DNA of 64,000 bases from Clostridioides difficile (GTDB lineage Bacteria; Bacillota; Clostridia; Peptostreptococcales; Peptostreptococcaceae), in contig NZ_JRHN01000053.1 in assembly GCF_001299635.1 (NCBI RefSeq), positions 1 through 64,000 on the forward strand. Direction: 5' to 3'. The translations under genes were made by a program, and so were the position numbers. A model generated the notes under the pieces. It was not told where the DNA came from and made no database searches. It worked only from the letters and a program-made list of their open reading frames with translations. This document shows positions 31,587 through 38,508 of the stretch, in pieces (the stretch's first letter is position 1; every line of letters begins with the position of its first letter).

Positions 31587-32387
31587 TTAACTGAACTTCT
31601 CCTTCTGACTTTTCTTAATAATCTCGTCTAATTCATCAGATGTGTATTGAGTAAATGTCTCATTAAAATTATGAAACTTAGTCTTTTTATCTTGATTAGC
31701 GTCCTTCTCTACAAAATTTCTATCGTCTCTATAAATTTTTTCTAAGAAACTGAATGCCTCGCCCTTTTTCTCTATGAATATATCTACTGCTTTTAATAGT
31801 CTATTTTCATCCCAAGCAAATACTTTTTTTTGCATGTTATTACTTAGTTTTAAATGTGTACTTTCTTCAATCATTTCTTTATTTTTATTCACTACAACAC
31901 TTGTCTGTGTAGTATAGTTACAGGGTATAGTAGAAGGATATAGTAGATTAGTTTTTCGTTCCGGATTTATATCCGTTTGGGTCGGATTTATATCCGAAGG
32001 GTACGGATTTAAATCCGAGCAGTCGGATATATTTCCGACATGTGGATAACTTTTAGTGTTACTAATTAGCTCTATATATCTATATCCTAATTTATAGTAA
32101 CTCCATGTTCCTCCTTGTTTTAAAGTAGCATGTTCAAGTATATCTAATTTGTCCAACTTCTTAAGTATTCTATATATTGTGTCTTGCTTTTCTGTATAAA
32201 GTATTGGCAGTTCTTCTATCACTCCTGAATAATCAACCCAATAATATTCAATTCCATTAATAAGTTTTCTTGCCATCCTGCCACTACCTAGAAAATCTAC
32301 AAACCATCTCAATATAAGTAAATCCTTTGTGTTTAATCCTAATTCTACTGCCTTTTTCTGACTGAATCCTAATATTGTATATTTCAA
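31587..32387 (-). CDS. Phage replication initiator (winged-helix, DnaD-like)
   Basis: 266 residues. Residues 1-110 read as a phage replisome-organizer winged helix (LGLNTKDLLILRWFVDFLGS, then TEKQDTIYRILKKLDKLDIL). A linker at about 115-145 is repetitive (DLNPYPSDINPTQTDINPER) because its codons contain the iterons described at 31962-32049. The C-terminal part (KKVFAWDENRLLKAVDIFIE) is helical and may recruit the host helicase loader. No DnaC or helicase gene is visible, so host DnaB/DnaI-type proteins would be used. An initiator carrying its own origin is the lambda O arrangement. Confidence 0.75.
   Translation of the reverse strand: MKYTILGFSQKKAVELGLNTKDLLILRWFVDFLGSGRMARKLINGIEYYWVDYSGVIEELPILYTEKQDTIYRILKKLDKLDILEHATLKQGGTWSYYKLGYRYIELISNTKSYPHVGNISDCSDLNPYPSDINPTQTDINPERKTNLLYPSTIPCNYTTQTSVVVNKNKEMIEESTHLKLSNNMQKKVFAWDENRLLKAVDIFIEKKGEAFSFLEKIYRDDRNFVEKDANQDKKTKFHNFNETFTQYTSDELDEIIKKSQKEKFS
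31962..32049. promoter_or_regulatory. Predicted phage replication origin: four iterons and a DnaA box
   Basis: Four palindromic 14-mers lie at 31962-31975, 31983-31996, 32004-32017 and 32024-32037. Three read CGGATTTATATCCG or CGGATTTAAATCCG and the last CGGATATATTTCCG. Start-to-start distances are 21, 21 and 20 bases, two helical turns. TGTGGATAA at 32041-32049 is a perfect DnaA box (TTATCCACA on the other strand). AT-rich repeats TATAGTAGA follow on the left (about 31930-31950), a possible unwinding site. Confidence 0.75.
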
Positions 32388-32401
32388 GGTGCTTCACCTA
32401 C

Positions 32402-33244
32402 TTAATCAACATTTATAGCCTCTTCCAATTTTACTTGACCACCTACATCTTCTATATCTTCTTTTACTTCAAAATCAACTTCTAAGTTATCACTTTCATC
32501 TATAACTAAGCTCATATCCTCATCTATTTCAGTTTTTATTGTCTCATCACCTACCATAGCCTTTTGCAACTCTATACTAAGTGGTGCATATTTTAATAAC
32601 TGTTTTATAACTGTCTTTTTTGCCATTGAATCAAAATCAGTTTGCCATGGTCCACTACTATAACTTTTACTTTTATTCTTAGCAAACTCTATGATTTCAT
32701 CTTTAGTCATAAAAGAGAAACTATGTCCTCCTGTATCCAAATGATATACTGCATAATATCCAATTATTTCCCCTCTATCACCATTTAACTTAGGCTCATG
32801 AACTAAATCTTGATGAAGACCATATTTAATCTCAAACTTGTCATTCTCTCTTATTTTATGAGCATATATAGTTTTTATCTTTCCACTTCTTTGTGCTAAT
32901 TCTAGAAGACCTTTGTATCCAATTTGGAATTGTACCTTCTTTCCATATGGTATTAAATACGCTTGACCTAAAGGTGTATTAGGTTCAAGACCCAATTGAG
33001 CCGATTCCATCATTGCTGCTATAAAACTCATAGGTTCACATGATTGTAATCTTGGATTGTTACTAAAAGCTGTTAGAGCAACTCTTTGAAACCTCTCGCT
33101 TGAAACCATACTTGGTAAAGCTTTTTTTATCTGACCTGCCATCTTATTCATAAGTTGTTCCATACCTTTACTTGGGCTTGCCTTAACTGTATTTGTTCCT
33201 GTAACTTTCTTTTCTAAAGCTCCTTTTGCTTTTTCACTAGCCAT
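32402..33244 (-). CDS. recT: RecT-family recombinase
   Basis: 280 residues. MSFIAAMMESAQLGLEPNTP, LGQAYLIPYGKKVQFQIGYK and GLLELAQRSGKIKTIYAHKI are the RecT signature, followed by KKTVIKQLLKYAPLSIELQK. It anneals single strands made by the YqaJ exonuclease. The C-terminus is acidic, as in other RecT proteins. It lies 12 bases after the exonuclease gene. Confidence 0.95.
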   Translation of the reverse strand: MASEKAKGALEKKVTGTNTVKASPSKGMEQLMNKMAGQIKKALPSMVSSERFQRVALTAFSNNPRLQSCEPMSFIAAMMESAQLGLEPNTPLGQAYLIPYGKKVQFQIGYKGLLELAQRSGKIKTIYAHKIRENDKFEIKYGLHQDLVHEPKLNGDRGEIIGYYAVYHLDTGGHSFSFMTKDEIIEFAKNKSKSYSSGPWQTDFDSMAKKTVIKQLLKYAPLSIELQKAMVGDETIKTEIDEDMSLVIDESDNLEVDFEVKEDIEDVGGQVKLEEAINVD

Positions 33245-33256
33245 ATGTATTACCCC

Positions 33257-34219
33257 CTATTTTATTTTGAATGTTCTGTATGAACTTATATTTGTATATT
33301 TTTCTGCTATATCAGGCATTTCTTCTTTTAATCTTTTGGTATCAATGGACCTTTTAGTGATTCCTTTCCAAGTTATCATTCTTCCGTCTAATGTAGCTAA
33401 CTCATACTCTTTCATTTCACTTTGTATCTCCTGCTCTATTAGTTGCTTCTCTCCTTTTAATTCCTTCATTTGAGAAACTATATCATCATATCTTTTTACC
33501 TTTGAAATACCACCTTCAAGTAGATTAAGTTCTATTTTCTCTTTAACTGAATTTTTATATCTTACCTTTAGAAATTCACTATAAGCATCTGAGCCATCAG
33601 GAATTGGTAAAATATCTTTTAATACATTTTCTTCCCAGAACTCAGACTCTATCTTCATTAGATTTTCAATTACTTCATCATCTCTATTTATCTTGTGCCA
33701 TACAAACTTTTCATTTCCAAGAAGTGCTGCTATATAACAATGTGTAGCTCCTGTAACAGCCATATAATGTAGACACTGTATTTCATAATGAAGTGGAACT
33801 CCACTTTCCCACTCTTTTATGGAAAAACTATTCGTTGTCTTACATTCTAGAAAAGCTTTTTCTCCAACTATTGCTCTATCTATATTAGCTATTGCAAAAG
33901 GATACTTTTCATTTTTCAACATTCCATTTACATTACGGACCTTAAGACCAGTTTCTTCTGTAAAAAGTTCTGCTACTAATCCTTCTAATCTATTTCCTAA
34001 TTCCATTCTGAAATTTTTATCTTCTACTGGTATTTCTTCTTTCTTTTCTATATATACTTGAACAGAAGTTTTCCATGGATTTAATCCTGCTACTGCTGAC
34101 GCATCGCTACCTCCTATTCCTAATTGTCTATTTTTAAGCCAATCAGTTTTATCTATATTTTTGGTATCAGTTACTACAAAAGCATCTAAATATTTTCTAC
34201 GACTTGAATTTTTATTCAT
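33257..34219 (-). CDS. YqaJ-family phage exonuclease
   Basis: 320 residues. The YqaJ/lambda-exonuclease fold shows in WLKNRQLGIGGSDASAVAGL, NPWKTSVQVYIEKK, then LGNRLEGLVAELFTEETGL, FAIANIDRAIVGEKAFLECK (D and E-x-K metal residues) and PLHYEIQCLHYMAVTGATHC. It chews 5' ends at breaks and hands 3' strands to RecT. The C-terminal 100 residues are coiled coil plus TWKGITKRSIDTKRLKEE, common in this subgroup. Confidence 0.93.
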   Translation of the reverse strand: MNKNSSRRKYLDAFVVTDTKNIDKTDWLKNRQLGIGGSDASAVAGLNPWKTSVQVYIEKKEEIPVEDKNFRMELGNRLEGLVAELFTEETGLKVRNVNGMLKNEKYPFAIANIDRAIVGEKAFLECKTTNSFSIKEWESGVPLHYEIQCLHYMAVTGATHCYIAALLGNEKFVWHKINRDDEVIENLMKIESEFWEENVLKDILPIPDGSDAYSEFLKVRYKNSVKEKIELNLLEGGISKVKRYDDIVSQMKELKGEKQLIEQEIQSEMKEYELATLDGRMITWKGITKRSIDTKRLKEEMPDIAEKYTNISSYRTFKIK

Positions 34220-34282
34220 TTTATGGTATCCTCCTAAGTAATCGTTTTTTAGTTGTGTTGGTTACTTCGACCAGCACTTTTT

Positions 34283-34342
34283 TTATTGAAATAATCCTAC
34301 TAAACATATTGCAAATAAACCTACCATTATTAAAGCTGCCAT
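34283..34342 (-). CDS. 19-residue hydrophobic microprotein
   Basis: ATG 34340-34342 lies eight bases after an AGGAGG site. It encodes MAALIMVGLFAICLVGLFQ, a near-complete membrane helix, then TAA. It sits between two early genes with normal spacing. The strong RBS is the main support. Small membrane peptides of this kind act as regulators or inhibitors in other phages, but nothing specific is known here. Confidence 0.45.
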   Translation of the reverse strand: MAALIMVGLFAICLVGLFQ

Positions 34343-34353
34343 TTTATTTCCTC

Positions 34354-34578
34354 CTAATATAAAACTTTAATCTTATAATAATTATCTTGAATATCTTCTA
34401 TTGTTAATGCTTGATACTCAATACAACCCATCTCTTTATCAAGATAAGCTAAGTTTAATTCATTTTCAGTTGCTACAACTATAATGCAATCTCTTTCGCC
34501 TTCATATAATGAATTTATTCTTATGGTTTTACCTACTTCAAGATTTTCTAAATTAAAAGTAATTTTTAAAACTTCCAT
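34354..34578 (-). CDS. Hypothetical small early phage protein
   Basis: 74 residues, beta-rich (VLKITFNLENLEVGKTIRIN, then ERDCIIVVATENELNLAYLD). RBS GAGGGGAT is present. No family is recognised; it lies at the head of the recombination gene block. Confidence 0.5.
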   Translation of the reverse strand: MEVLKITFNLENLEVGKTIRINSLYEGERDCIIVVATENELNLAYLDKEMGCIEYQALTIEDIQDNYYKIKVLY

Positions 34579-34593
34579 AATTAATCCCCTCTC

Positions 34594-34713
34594 TTAAATT
34601 TCAGGTCCTCTTTGTTTACATTCTTCCATGTAAGCTACACACTCTGCATAAAATCGTGGTGTAGGCACTCTTTTATGTTTTTTACAGAATCTTAGAAACC
34701 ATCTTAGAGTCAT
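34594..34713 (-). CDS. 39-residue basic protein
   Basis: ATG 34711-34713 directly follows the TAA of the upstream gene and has GGAGGTGA in its last codons. It reads MTLRWFLRFCKKHKRVPTPR then FYAECVAYMEECKQRGPEI. Two or more cysteines and a basic first half. Tight coupling makes translation likely. No family. Confidence 0.5.
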   Translation of the reverse strand: MTLRWFLRFCKKHKRVPTPRFYAECVAYMEECKQRGPEI

Positions 34714-35070
34714 TTAAATCACCTCCATTCTACTCTTGGCTTCTTCTATTACCTCGCTTAAATCTTTTCCTTTGCTTCGTTCTATAAAATCATCCAAATC
34801 ATAACTCGCTATTTTTGTAGCTCTTTTATTTCGTATCACTGGAATTAGACCTAAATCAATTAAATCTTTCAATGTTTCCTTACCTATATTTAATCTTTTT
34901 CTAACTTTTTCTTTTGGTATTAATTCGTTTGGATACCCTCTTTGCATTAATATAACTATTTTTTCTCTATCTGTTTTTTTCTCTATTTCTTGTTTTGCAT
35001 TTTTTACTTCTTGTAGTATTATTGTTTTTATACTTTCATTAAAAAGTTCTCCAATATTTAAATTTTCCAT
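34714..35070 (-). CDS. Excisionase-like MerR-type HTH protein
   Basis: 118 residues from ATG 35068-35070, with GGTGGTGG upstream; the longer frame lacks a site and starts with a hydrophobic tail unlike the family. The C-terminal 65 residues read LIPKEKVRKRLNIGKETLKD, LIDLGLIPVIRNKRATKIAS and YDLDDFIERSKG, a winged HTH like Xis or HTH_17 proteins. The N-terminal half is a coiled coil. It may help excision or control early genes. Confidence 0.6.
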   Translation of the reverse strand: MENLNIGELFNESIKTIILQEVKNAKQEIEKKTDREKIVILMQRGYPNELIPKEKVRKRLNIGKETLKDLIDLGLIPVIRNKRATKIASYDLDDFIERSKGKDLSEVIEEAKSRMEVI

Positions 35071-35104
35071 ATTAAACCACCACCATTTTAAGAATATTCT
35101 GTAT

Positions 35105-35362
35105 TTATTGTTTATCAAGAAAGTTATAAAATAGTGCATCAAGCATGTATAATAAGTGATTATCTTTGTCTATTGTCAATACTTCCTTATCTTCTATATA
35201 AAACTTAATTAAATCTTCATCTAAACAGTGAGTAATACAAGAATTATCTTCTCCATTTATTAACATTCCAACTTCTTTCAATATCCCTTGTTTATTTTTA
35301 ATCTGAACCTCTGCTATTTCATCAAGAGTACTTTTTATACCATAAAATATATTTTCATTCAT
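35105..35362 (-). CDS. Hypothetical early phage protein
   Basis: 85 residues from ATG 35360-35362 with GGAGG; the upstream ATG overlaps that site. It reads NENIFYGIKSTLDEIAEVQI then INGEDNSCITHCLDEDLIKF and ends KDNHLLYMLDALFYNFLDKQ. Acidic, no motif known. Confidence 0.5.
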   Translation of the reverse strand: MNENIFYGIKSTLDEIAEVQIKNKQGILKEVGMLINGEDNSCITHCLDEDLIKFYIEDKEVLTIDKDNHLLYMLDALFYNFLDKQ

Positions 35363-35397
35363 TGTCTTTACCTCCATAATTTTTAATTTTAAAAGTT

Positions 35398-36198
35398 CTA
35401 ACTTAACATTGATATTTGTTTGCTACTTTTAAATTTATTAATGAAATAAACCTGACCCTTTCCAGTGATTTTTGGTGTTTTAGTTACACTTATGTATCCA
35501 TTTGGATGAACTCTTGTACCTTCTTTAGTTTCTATAACTCCCAAATTCACGCTTTTTTGAGTTGGTGTATTATAATCCTCGCCTTTGCGTTTTATTAAGT
35601 AACCATTATCTCTTAACCATGCAAACAATCTTTTTTCTCCTGTATCAATTCCATTTTGTTTAAGTAATTTTGCTAGTTCTCCAATTAGTATTGAGTCATT
35701 AGAAGATGCTACTGAATCAGCAAATAATACTTTAGGTTGTTGTAATTGTATTATGTTGTCTTTTTTCTTAATTAAAGATTGGCTTTCTTCTTGTTCTTTT
35801 ATCCAACACTTAGCGCGTTCGATTGGGTCATCTATCATATAGCTACACTTTAGCTGTTGTTTCAATTCTTGTTCCATTTCTTCAAATTTTTTCGTATATG
35901 TTCCTGTAAATGCAGTTCCCTTTATTCCTGTCATTTTATTTGCTATAAAGTCACAACCTATTTTTGTTATTGCATAACATGGCTTTTCTCTTTTATAATC
36001 ATCCAAGTAAGTATTTTCAATAAAATAATCAGATGGGTACAAATCTGTACTCATGTTTTTATTAGCTTCTTCCATCTGGTTTATATAGTTTCTTATATCT
36101 CTTAGTAAAATCTTGTGCTCCTTTTCAACCATTAAAGCTATATCTCTGCTATCAGTTGTTAGTTTATTGTTAACTTTTACTATTGTTAACTCTTTCAT
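35398..36198 (-). CDS. Phage antirepressor, Rha plus KilAC domains
   Basis: 266 residues. Residues 10-115 are the Rha domain: TTDSRDIALMVEKEHKILLR, DIRNYINQM, then YAITKIGCDFIANKMTGIKG and FTGTYTKKFEEMEQ. Residues 155-260 are the ANT/KilAC domain with SNDSILIGELAKLLKQNGID and TGEKRLFAWLRDNGYLIKRK, ending in TPKITGKGQVYFINKF. Such proteins counter the repressor or block host steps during induction. It is the third gene of the rightward-to-leftward early operon after the Cro-like gene. Confidence 0.9.
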   Translation of the reverse strand: MKELTIVKVNNKLTTDSRDIALMVEKEHKILLRDIRNYINQMEEANKNMSTDLYPSDYFIENTYLDDYKREKPCYAITKIGCDFIANKMTGIKGTAFTGTYTKKFEEMEQELKQQLKCSYMIDDPIERAKCWIKEQEESQSLIKKKDNIIQLQQPKVLFADSVASSNDSILIGELAKLLKQNGIDTGEKRLFAWLRDNGYLIKRKGEDYNTPTQKSVNLGVIETKEGTRVHPNGYISVTKTPKITGKGQVYFINKFKSSKQISMLS

Positions 36199-36200
36199 GT

Positions 36201-36659
36201 TTATACCTCCTTTTGAGTTTTCATATTTCTTGAAAATTTTAATTTTAAAATAGCTTCATATATACCTTCTAACTTTTCCATAACATCATTCCAAACTTCT
36301 TCTTCATCTTCATCAATCACATCATCTTCAACTATATCTATGAAATCATCTTCCTTTTTTAGGTAATCTTTGATTTCTTTATGCAACTTTAGAGTTATAC
36401 TTGAAAGACTTTTCATTTCTAACTTTGGTAAAAACATTACTCCTGCTTCTGTAGTCCTTCTAACATGTTCATAACCTAATAAATTATTGCTATAAATAGA
36501 AACCATTTTTGATACTATAGCATTTGGTGGTATCCTTTTATCATTCTCATATGCTCTTAAACTCTCTACTGATATATCTAGTAGTTCAGATGCCTTTTCT
36601 TGTGTAAGACCAGTATTTTCTCTGCCTAACTGATAGATATTTTGGTATTGATACGACAT
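36201..36659 (-). CDS. XRE-type phage regulator
   Basis: 152 residues. Residues 5-60 are an XRE HTH (IYQLGRENTGLTQEKASELL, DISVESLRAYENDKRIPPN). The second half has KLHKEIKDYLKKEDDFIDIV followed by a very acidic run (EDDVIDEDEEEVW). Proteins of this type stand between Cro and antirepressor in clostridial phages. Function inferred as transcription control. Confidence 0.7.
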   Translation of the reverse strand: MSYQYQNIYQLGRENTGLTQEKASELLDISVESLRAYENDKRIPPNAIVSKMVSIYSNNLLGYEHVRRTTEAGVMFLPKLEMKSLSSITLKLHKEIKDYLKKEDDFIDIVEDDVIDEDEEEVWNDVMEKLEGIYEAILKLKFSRNMKTQKEV

Positions 36660-36698
36660 TCATATCTCTCCTTTCATAATGTAAACTTAATATATAGA

Positions 36699-36926
36699 TT
36701 AATTTATCGTTTCGGTAAACTTCAAGTTGACGTTATTGTTAAAAAAAATTTCCTCTATGCTTAGACCAAAGAAATCTGAAATAGTCTTTGCTTCTTCAAG
36801 AGTAAATTTAGTTTTACCATTTTCCTTATGTGAATAAGAAGTTAAAGTTATATTAAGTAAATTTGCTATATCAGATTGGTTAACATTATTTAGTTTTCTA
36901 TACGCCTTTAATTTTTTAGTATTCAT
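36699..36926 (-). CDS. Cro-like XRE regulator
   Basis: 75 residues. KKLKAYRKLNNVNQSDIANL, LNITLTSYSHKENGKTKFTL and EEAKTISDFFGLSIEEIFF form a full XRE HTH. It is the first gene of the leftward early operon, divergent from the repressor at 37118. It has a clear promoter at 36973-37001. By position it is the Cro-like partner in the lysogeny switch. Confidence 0.85.
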   Translation of the reverse strand: MNTKKLKAYRKLNNVNQSDIANLLNITLTSYSHKENGKTKFTLEEAKTISDFFGLSIEEIFFNNNVNLKFTETIN

Positions 36927-36939
36927 TTTATCACCTCTT

Positions 36940-37001
36940 TTTTAGTCAACTTTGCGTTAACTTTATATTTATATAATAGTCCACTTTTAGTTTACTGTCA
37001 A
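36940..37001 (-). promoter_or_regulatory. Early promoter and candidate repressor operators
   Basis: TTGACA (36996-37001) and TATTAT (36973-36978) are 17 bases apart on the minus strand and would drive the Cro-like gene. GTCAAC-TTTGC-GTTAAC (about 36943-36960 on the plus strand) is a near-perfect inverted repeat, and GTTTACTGTCAAC overlaps the -35. These are candidate operators for the divergent repressor. Confidence 0.65.
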
Positions 37002-37117
37002 CATAAAATTTATATTTTTTTAAGAAAAGTATTCTTTATGTTATATATTTTATAAAAAGTATAACAAATAGTTTATAATAATCTATAATAAATGTGAATG
37101 GAAGGAGTAATATTATT

Positions 37118-37480
37118 ATGGCTCTTAAAGATAGAATAAAAGAAGAAAGACTTAAACTTAATTTGAATCAAGTTGAACTGGCAAAAATATTTAATGTAAC
37201 AAAACAAACTGTAAGTAATTGGGAAAGTGGAAATAGAATACCAGATACTTTGATGCTAACTAAATTAGCTGATTTTTTCAATATATCTGTAGATTCTCTC
37301 TTAGGAAGAACCAGCCTTGATAAAAAATATAGTAATGATAAATTTATTGATGAGTTAGATAGCCCTGATGATATAAAAGAACTCATAAAAGTATTTATGA
37401 ATTTAGATGAAGAATCAAAAGAAAAGATGCTGAAAATTGCACAAGTTTTTATAGATGAAGAAAAATCAAATAAAAAATAA
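37118..37480 (+). CDS. Lysogeny repressor (CI-like, XRE)
   Basis: 120 residues from ATG 37118-37120 with GGAAGGAG upstream. Residues 1-60 are an XRE HTH (DRIKEERLKLNLNQVELAKI, FNVTKQTVSNWESGNRIPDT). The rest (DELDSPDDIKELIKVFMNLD) is a short helical dimerisation part. There is no S24 autoprotease domain, so induction must work by another route, such as the Rha/KilAC antirepressor. It is divergent from the Cro-like gene and has its own terminator. Confidence 0.85.
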   Translation: MALKDRIKEERLKLNLNQVELAKIFNVTKQTVSNWESGNRIPDTLMLTKLADFFNISVDSLLGRTSLDKKYSNDKFIDELDSPDDIKELIKVFMNLDEESKEKMLKIAQVFIDEEKSNKK

Positions 37481-37513
37481 AAGAGAGAATTCAATCCTCT
37501 CTTTTATTTTTTT
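37479..37513 (+). terminator. Terminator of the repressor gene
   Basis: AAAAGAGAG and CTCTCTTTT form a 9-bp stem with a 9-nt loop followed by ATTTTTTT. It overlaps the repressor stop. Confidence 0.85.
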
Positions 37514-37613
37514 CTTTTACTAACCTCTTATACTCATCAAATTTATTTGCGTTAACATTTTTTAATTCTTTAAAAATTTTATTTAATTTCAAAATTATTT
37601 TCTTATCATCCAT
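37491..37613 (-). CDS. Possible 40-residue basic protein
   Basis: ATG 37611-37613 with a weak GGGGATGG site encodes DDKKIILKLNKIFKELKNVN then ANKFDEYKRLVKEKNKRED. It is convergent with the repressor and overlaps its terminator. Lysine-rich composition can arise by chance in such AT-rich DNA, so this is only a possibility. Confidence 0.25.
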   Translation of the reverse strand: MDDKKIILKLNKIFKELKNVNANKFDEYKRLVKEKNKRED

Positions 37614-38208
37614 AAATATACCATCCCCTATAATATTTTATATTTATTTAAAACTACATGTGCTTTATATCAATCAAAGTTTAAATATTTTTATTTCCTT
37701 TGACTTTGCTCATTTAAGAACTTACGTTCGTCAGTTAAATTTAAAAATTCCTTTTTTAAGTATCATTCAATAATAATTTAAAATGCTTATTTTGTTAAAA
37801 CAATACAAGACTTAATCTATAAATTTATTATATAAAGTTTTTGATACGTCTGCAACTTACTGCCTCACACTTTTTTTGCCTACTTTATTTTTGATTTTAA
37901 AAAATTTTAAATACTGCCAGACTCTACTAACCTCTAGTGGATTAGTTAGAAATTTTTGCTTTTGTTAAATTTTTATCTTTTTCCCATTTTAATTTCAATT
38001 TTTTTTATTACATTTTAAGACAATCTTTTTTTGTTCACATTGAGCTTTTTATATTTATTTTTTAACTTTTCTCTAGCTAGATAGAGTTATTTCTTACTTA
38101 TATTTTAGCACAAATTTCCAACAAAAAACGTGCTACTCAAGCACATTTATTACAAAAAACTACACAAACTATTAATTATAAAAATAATTAAAAGTGAGGT
38201 TAAATTAA
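37614..38208. other. AT-rich stretch of about 600 bases without a gene
   Basis: No frame here has both length and an RBS in either direction. The plus strand is rich in T tracts. A short hairpin GTGCT-ACTCA-AGCAC at about 38130-38144 with a T run on the minus strand may be a terminator. No CRISPR repeats, tRNA or recognised toxin-antitoxin pair are seen. It may hold a decayed gene or an untranslated RNA. Confidence 0.5.
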
Positions 38209-38436
38209 ATGTTAAGAAAATTAAGAAAACACAAAGGAATGACACAATTAGAGTTAGCCGAAAAATTAGGTTGGAATAGGAGTCAAATTTCAAGATTGGA
38301 AAATGGTAAATATAAAGACATAACAATATCCACAATAGTAGACTTATCTATTGCATTAGAAGAGGATTTTTTATATTTATGTGACCTTTATGGCAAAGAA
38401 GAAATGGCGAAAAGAAATAAGAAAAACTTATGTTAA
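38209..38436 (+). CDS. Second small XRE regulator
   Basis: 75 residues with GTGAGGT before the ATG. LRKLRKHKGMTQLELAEKLG, WNRSQISRLENGKYKDITIS and TIVDLSIALEEDFLYLCDL form a full XRE HTH and little else. It stands alone between the AT-rich gap and the CWB2 gene, convergent with that gene. It may control the CWB2 gene or the integrase. Confidence 0.75.
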   Translation: MLRKLRKHKGMTQLELAEKLGWNRSQISRLENGKYKDITISTIVDLSIALEEDFLYLCDLYGKEEMAKRNKKNLC

Positions 38437-38466
38437 AAATACAATGAATAATGCAATTTTATCAAA

Positions 38467-38497
38467 TAAAAAATAGACTAGCTAAATACTAGTCTAT
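38467..38497. terminator. Terminator between the XRE gene and the CWB2 gene
   Basis: ATAGACTAG and CTAGTCTAT (9 bp, 7-nt loop) are followed by TTTTTTATTT on the minus strand, which serves the CWB2 gene. The plus side has only CTCTATATT, so it is weaker there. Confidence 0.8.
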
Positions 38498-38508
38498 CTC
38501 TATATTAT

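Noticed and set aside
37514-38208. CRISPR array, as in some C. difficile prophages
   Set aside because: No direct repeat of 20-40 bases with regular spacing is present here or elsewhere in the window.
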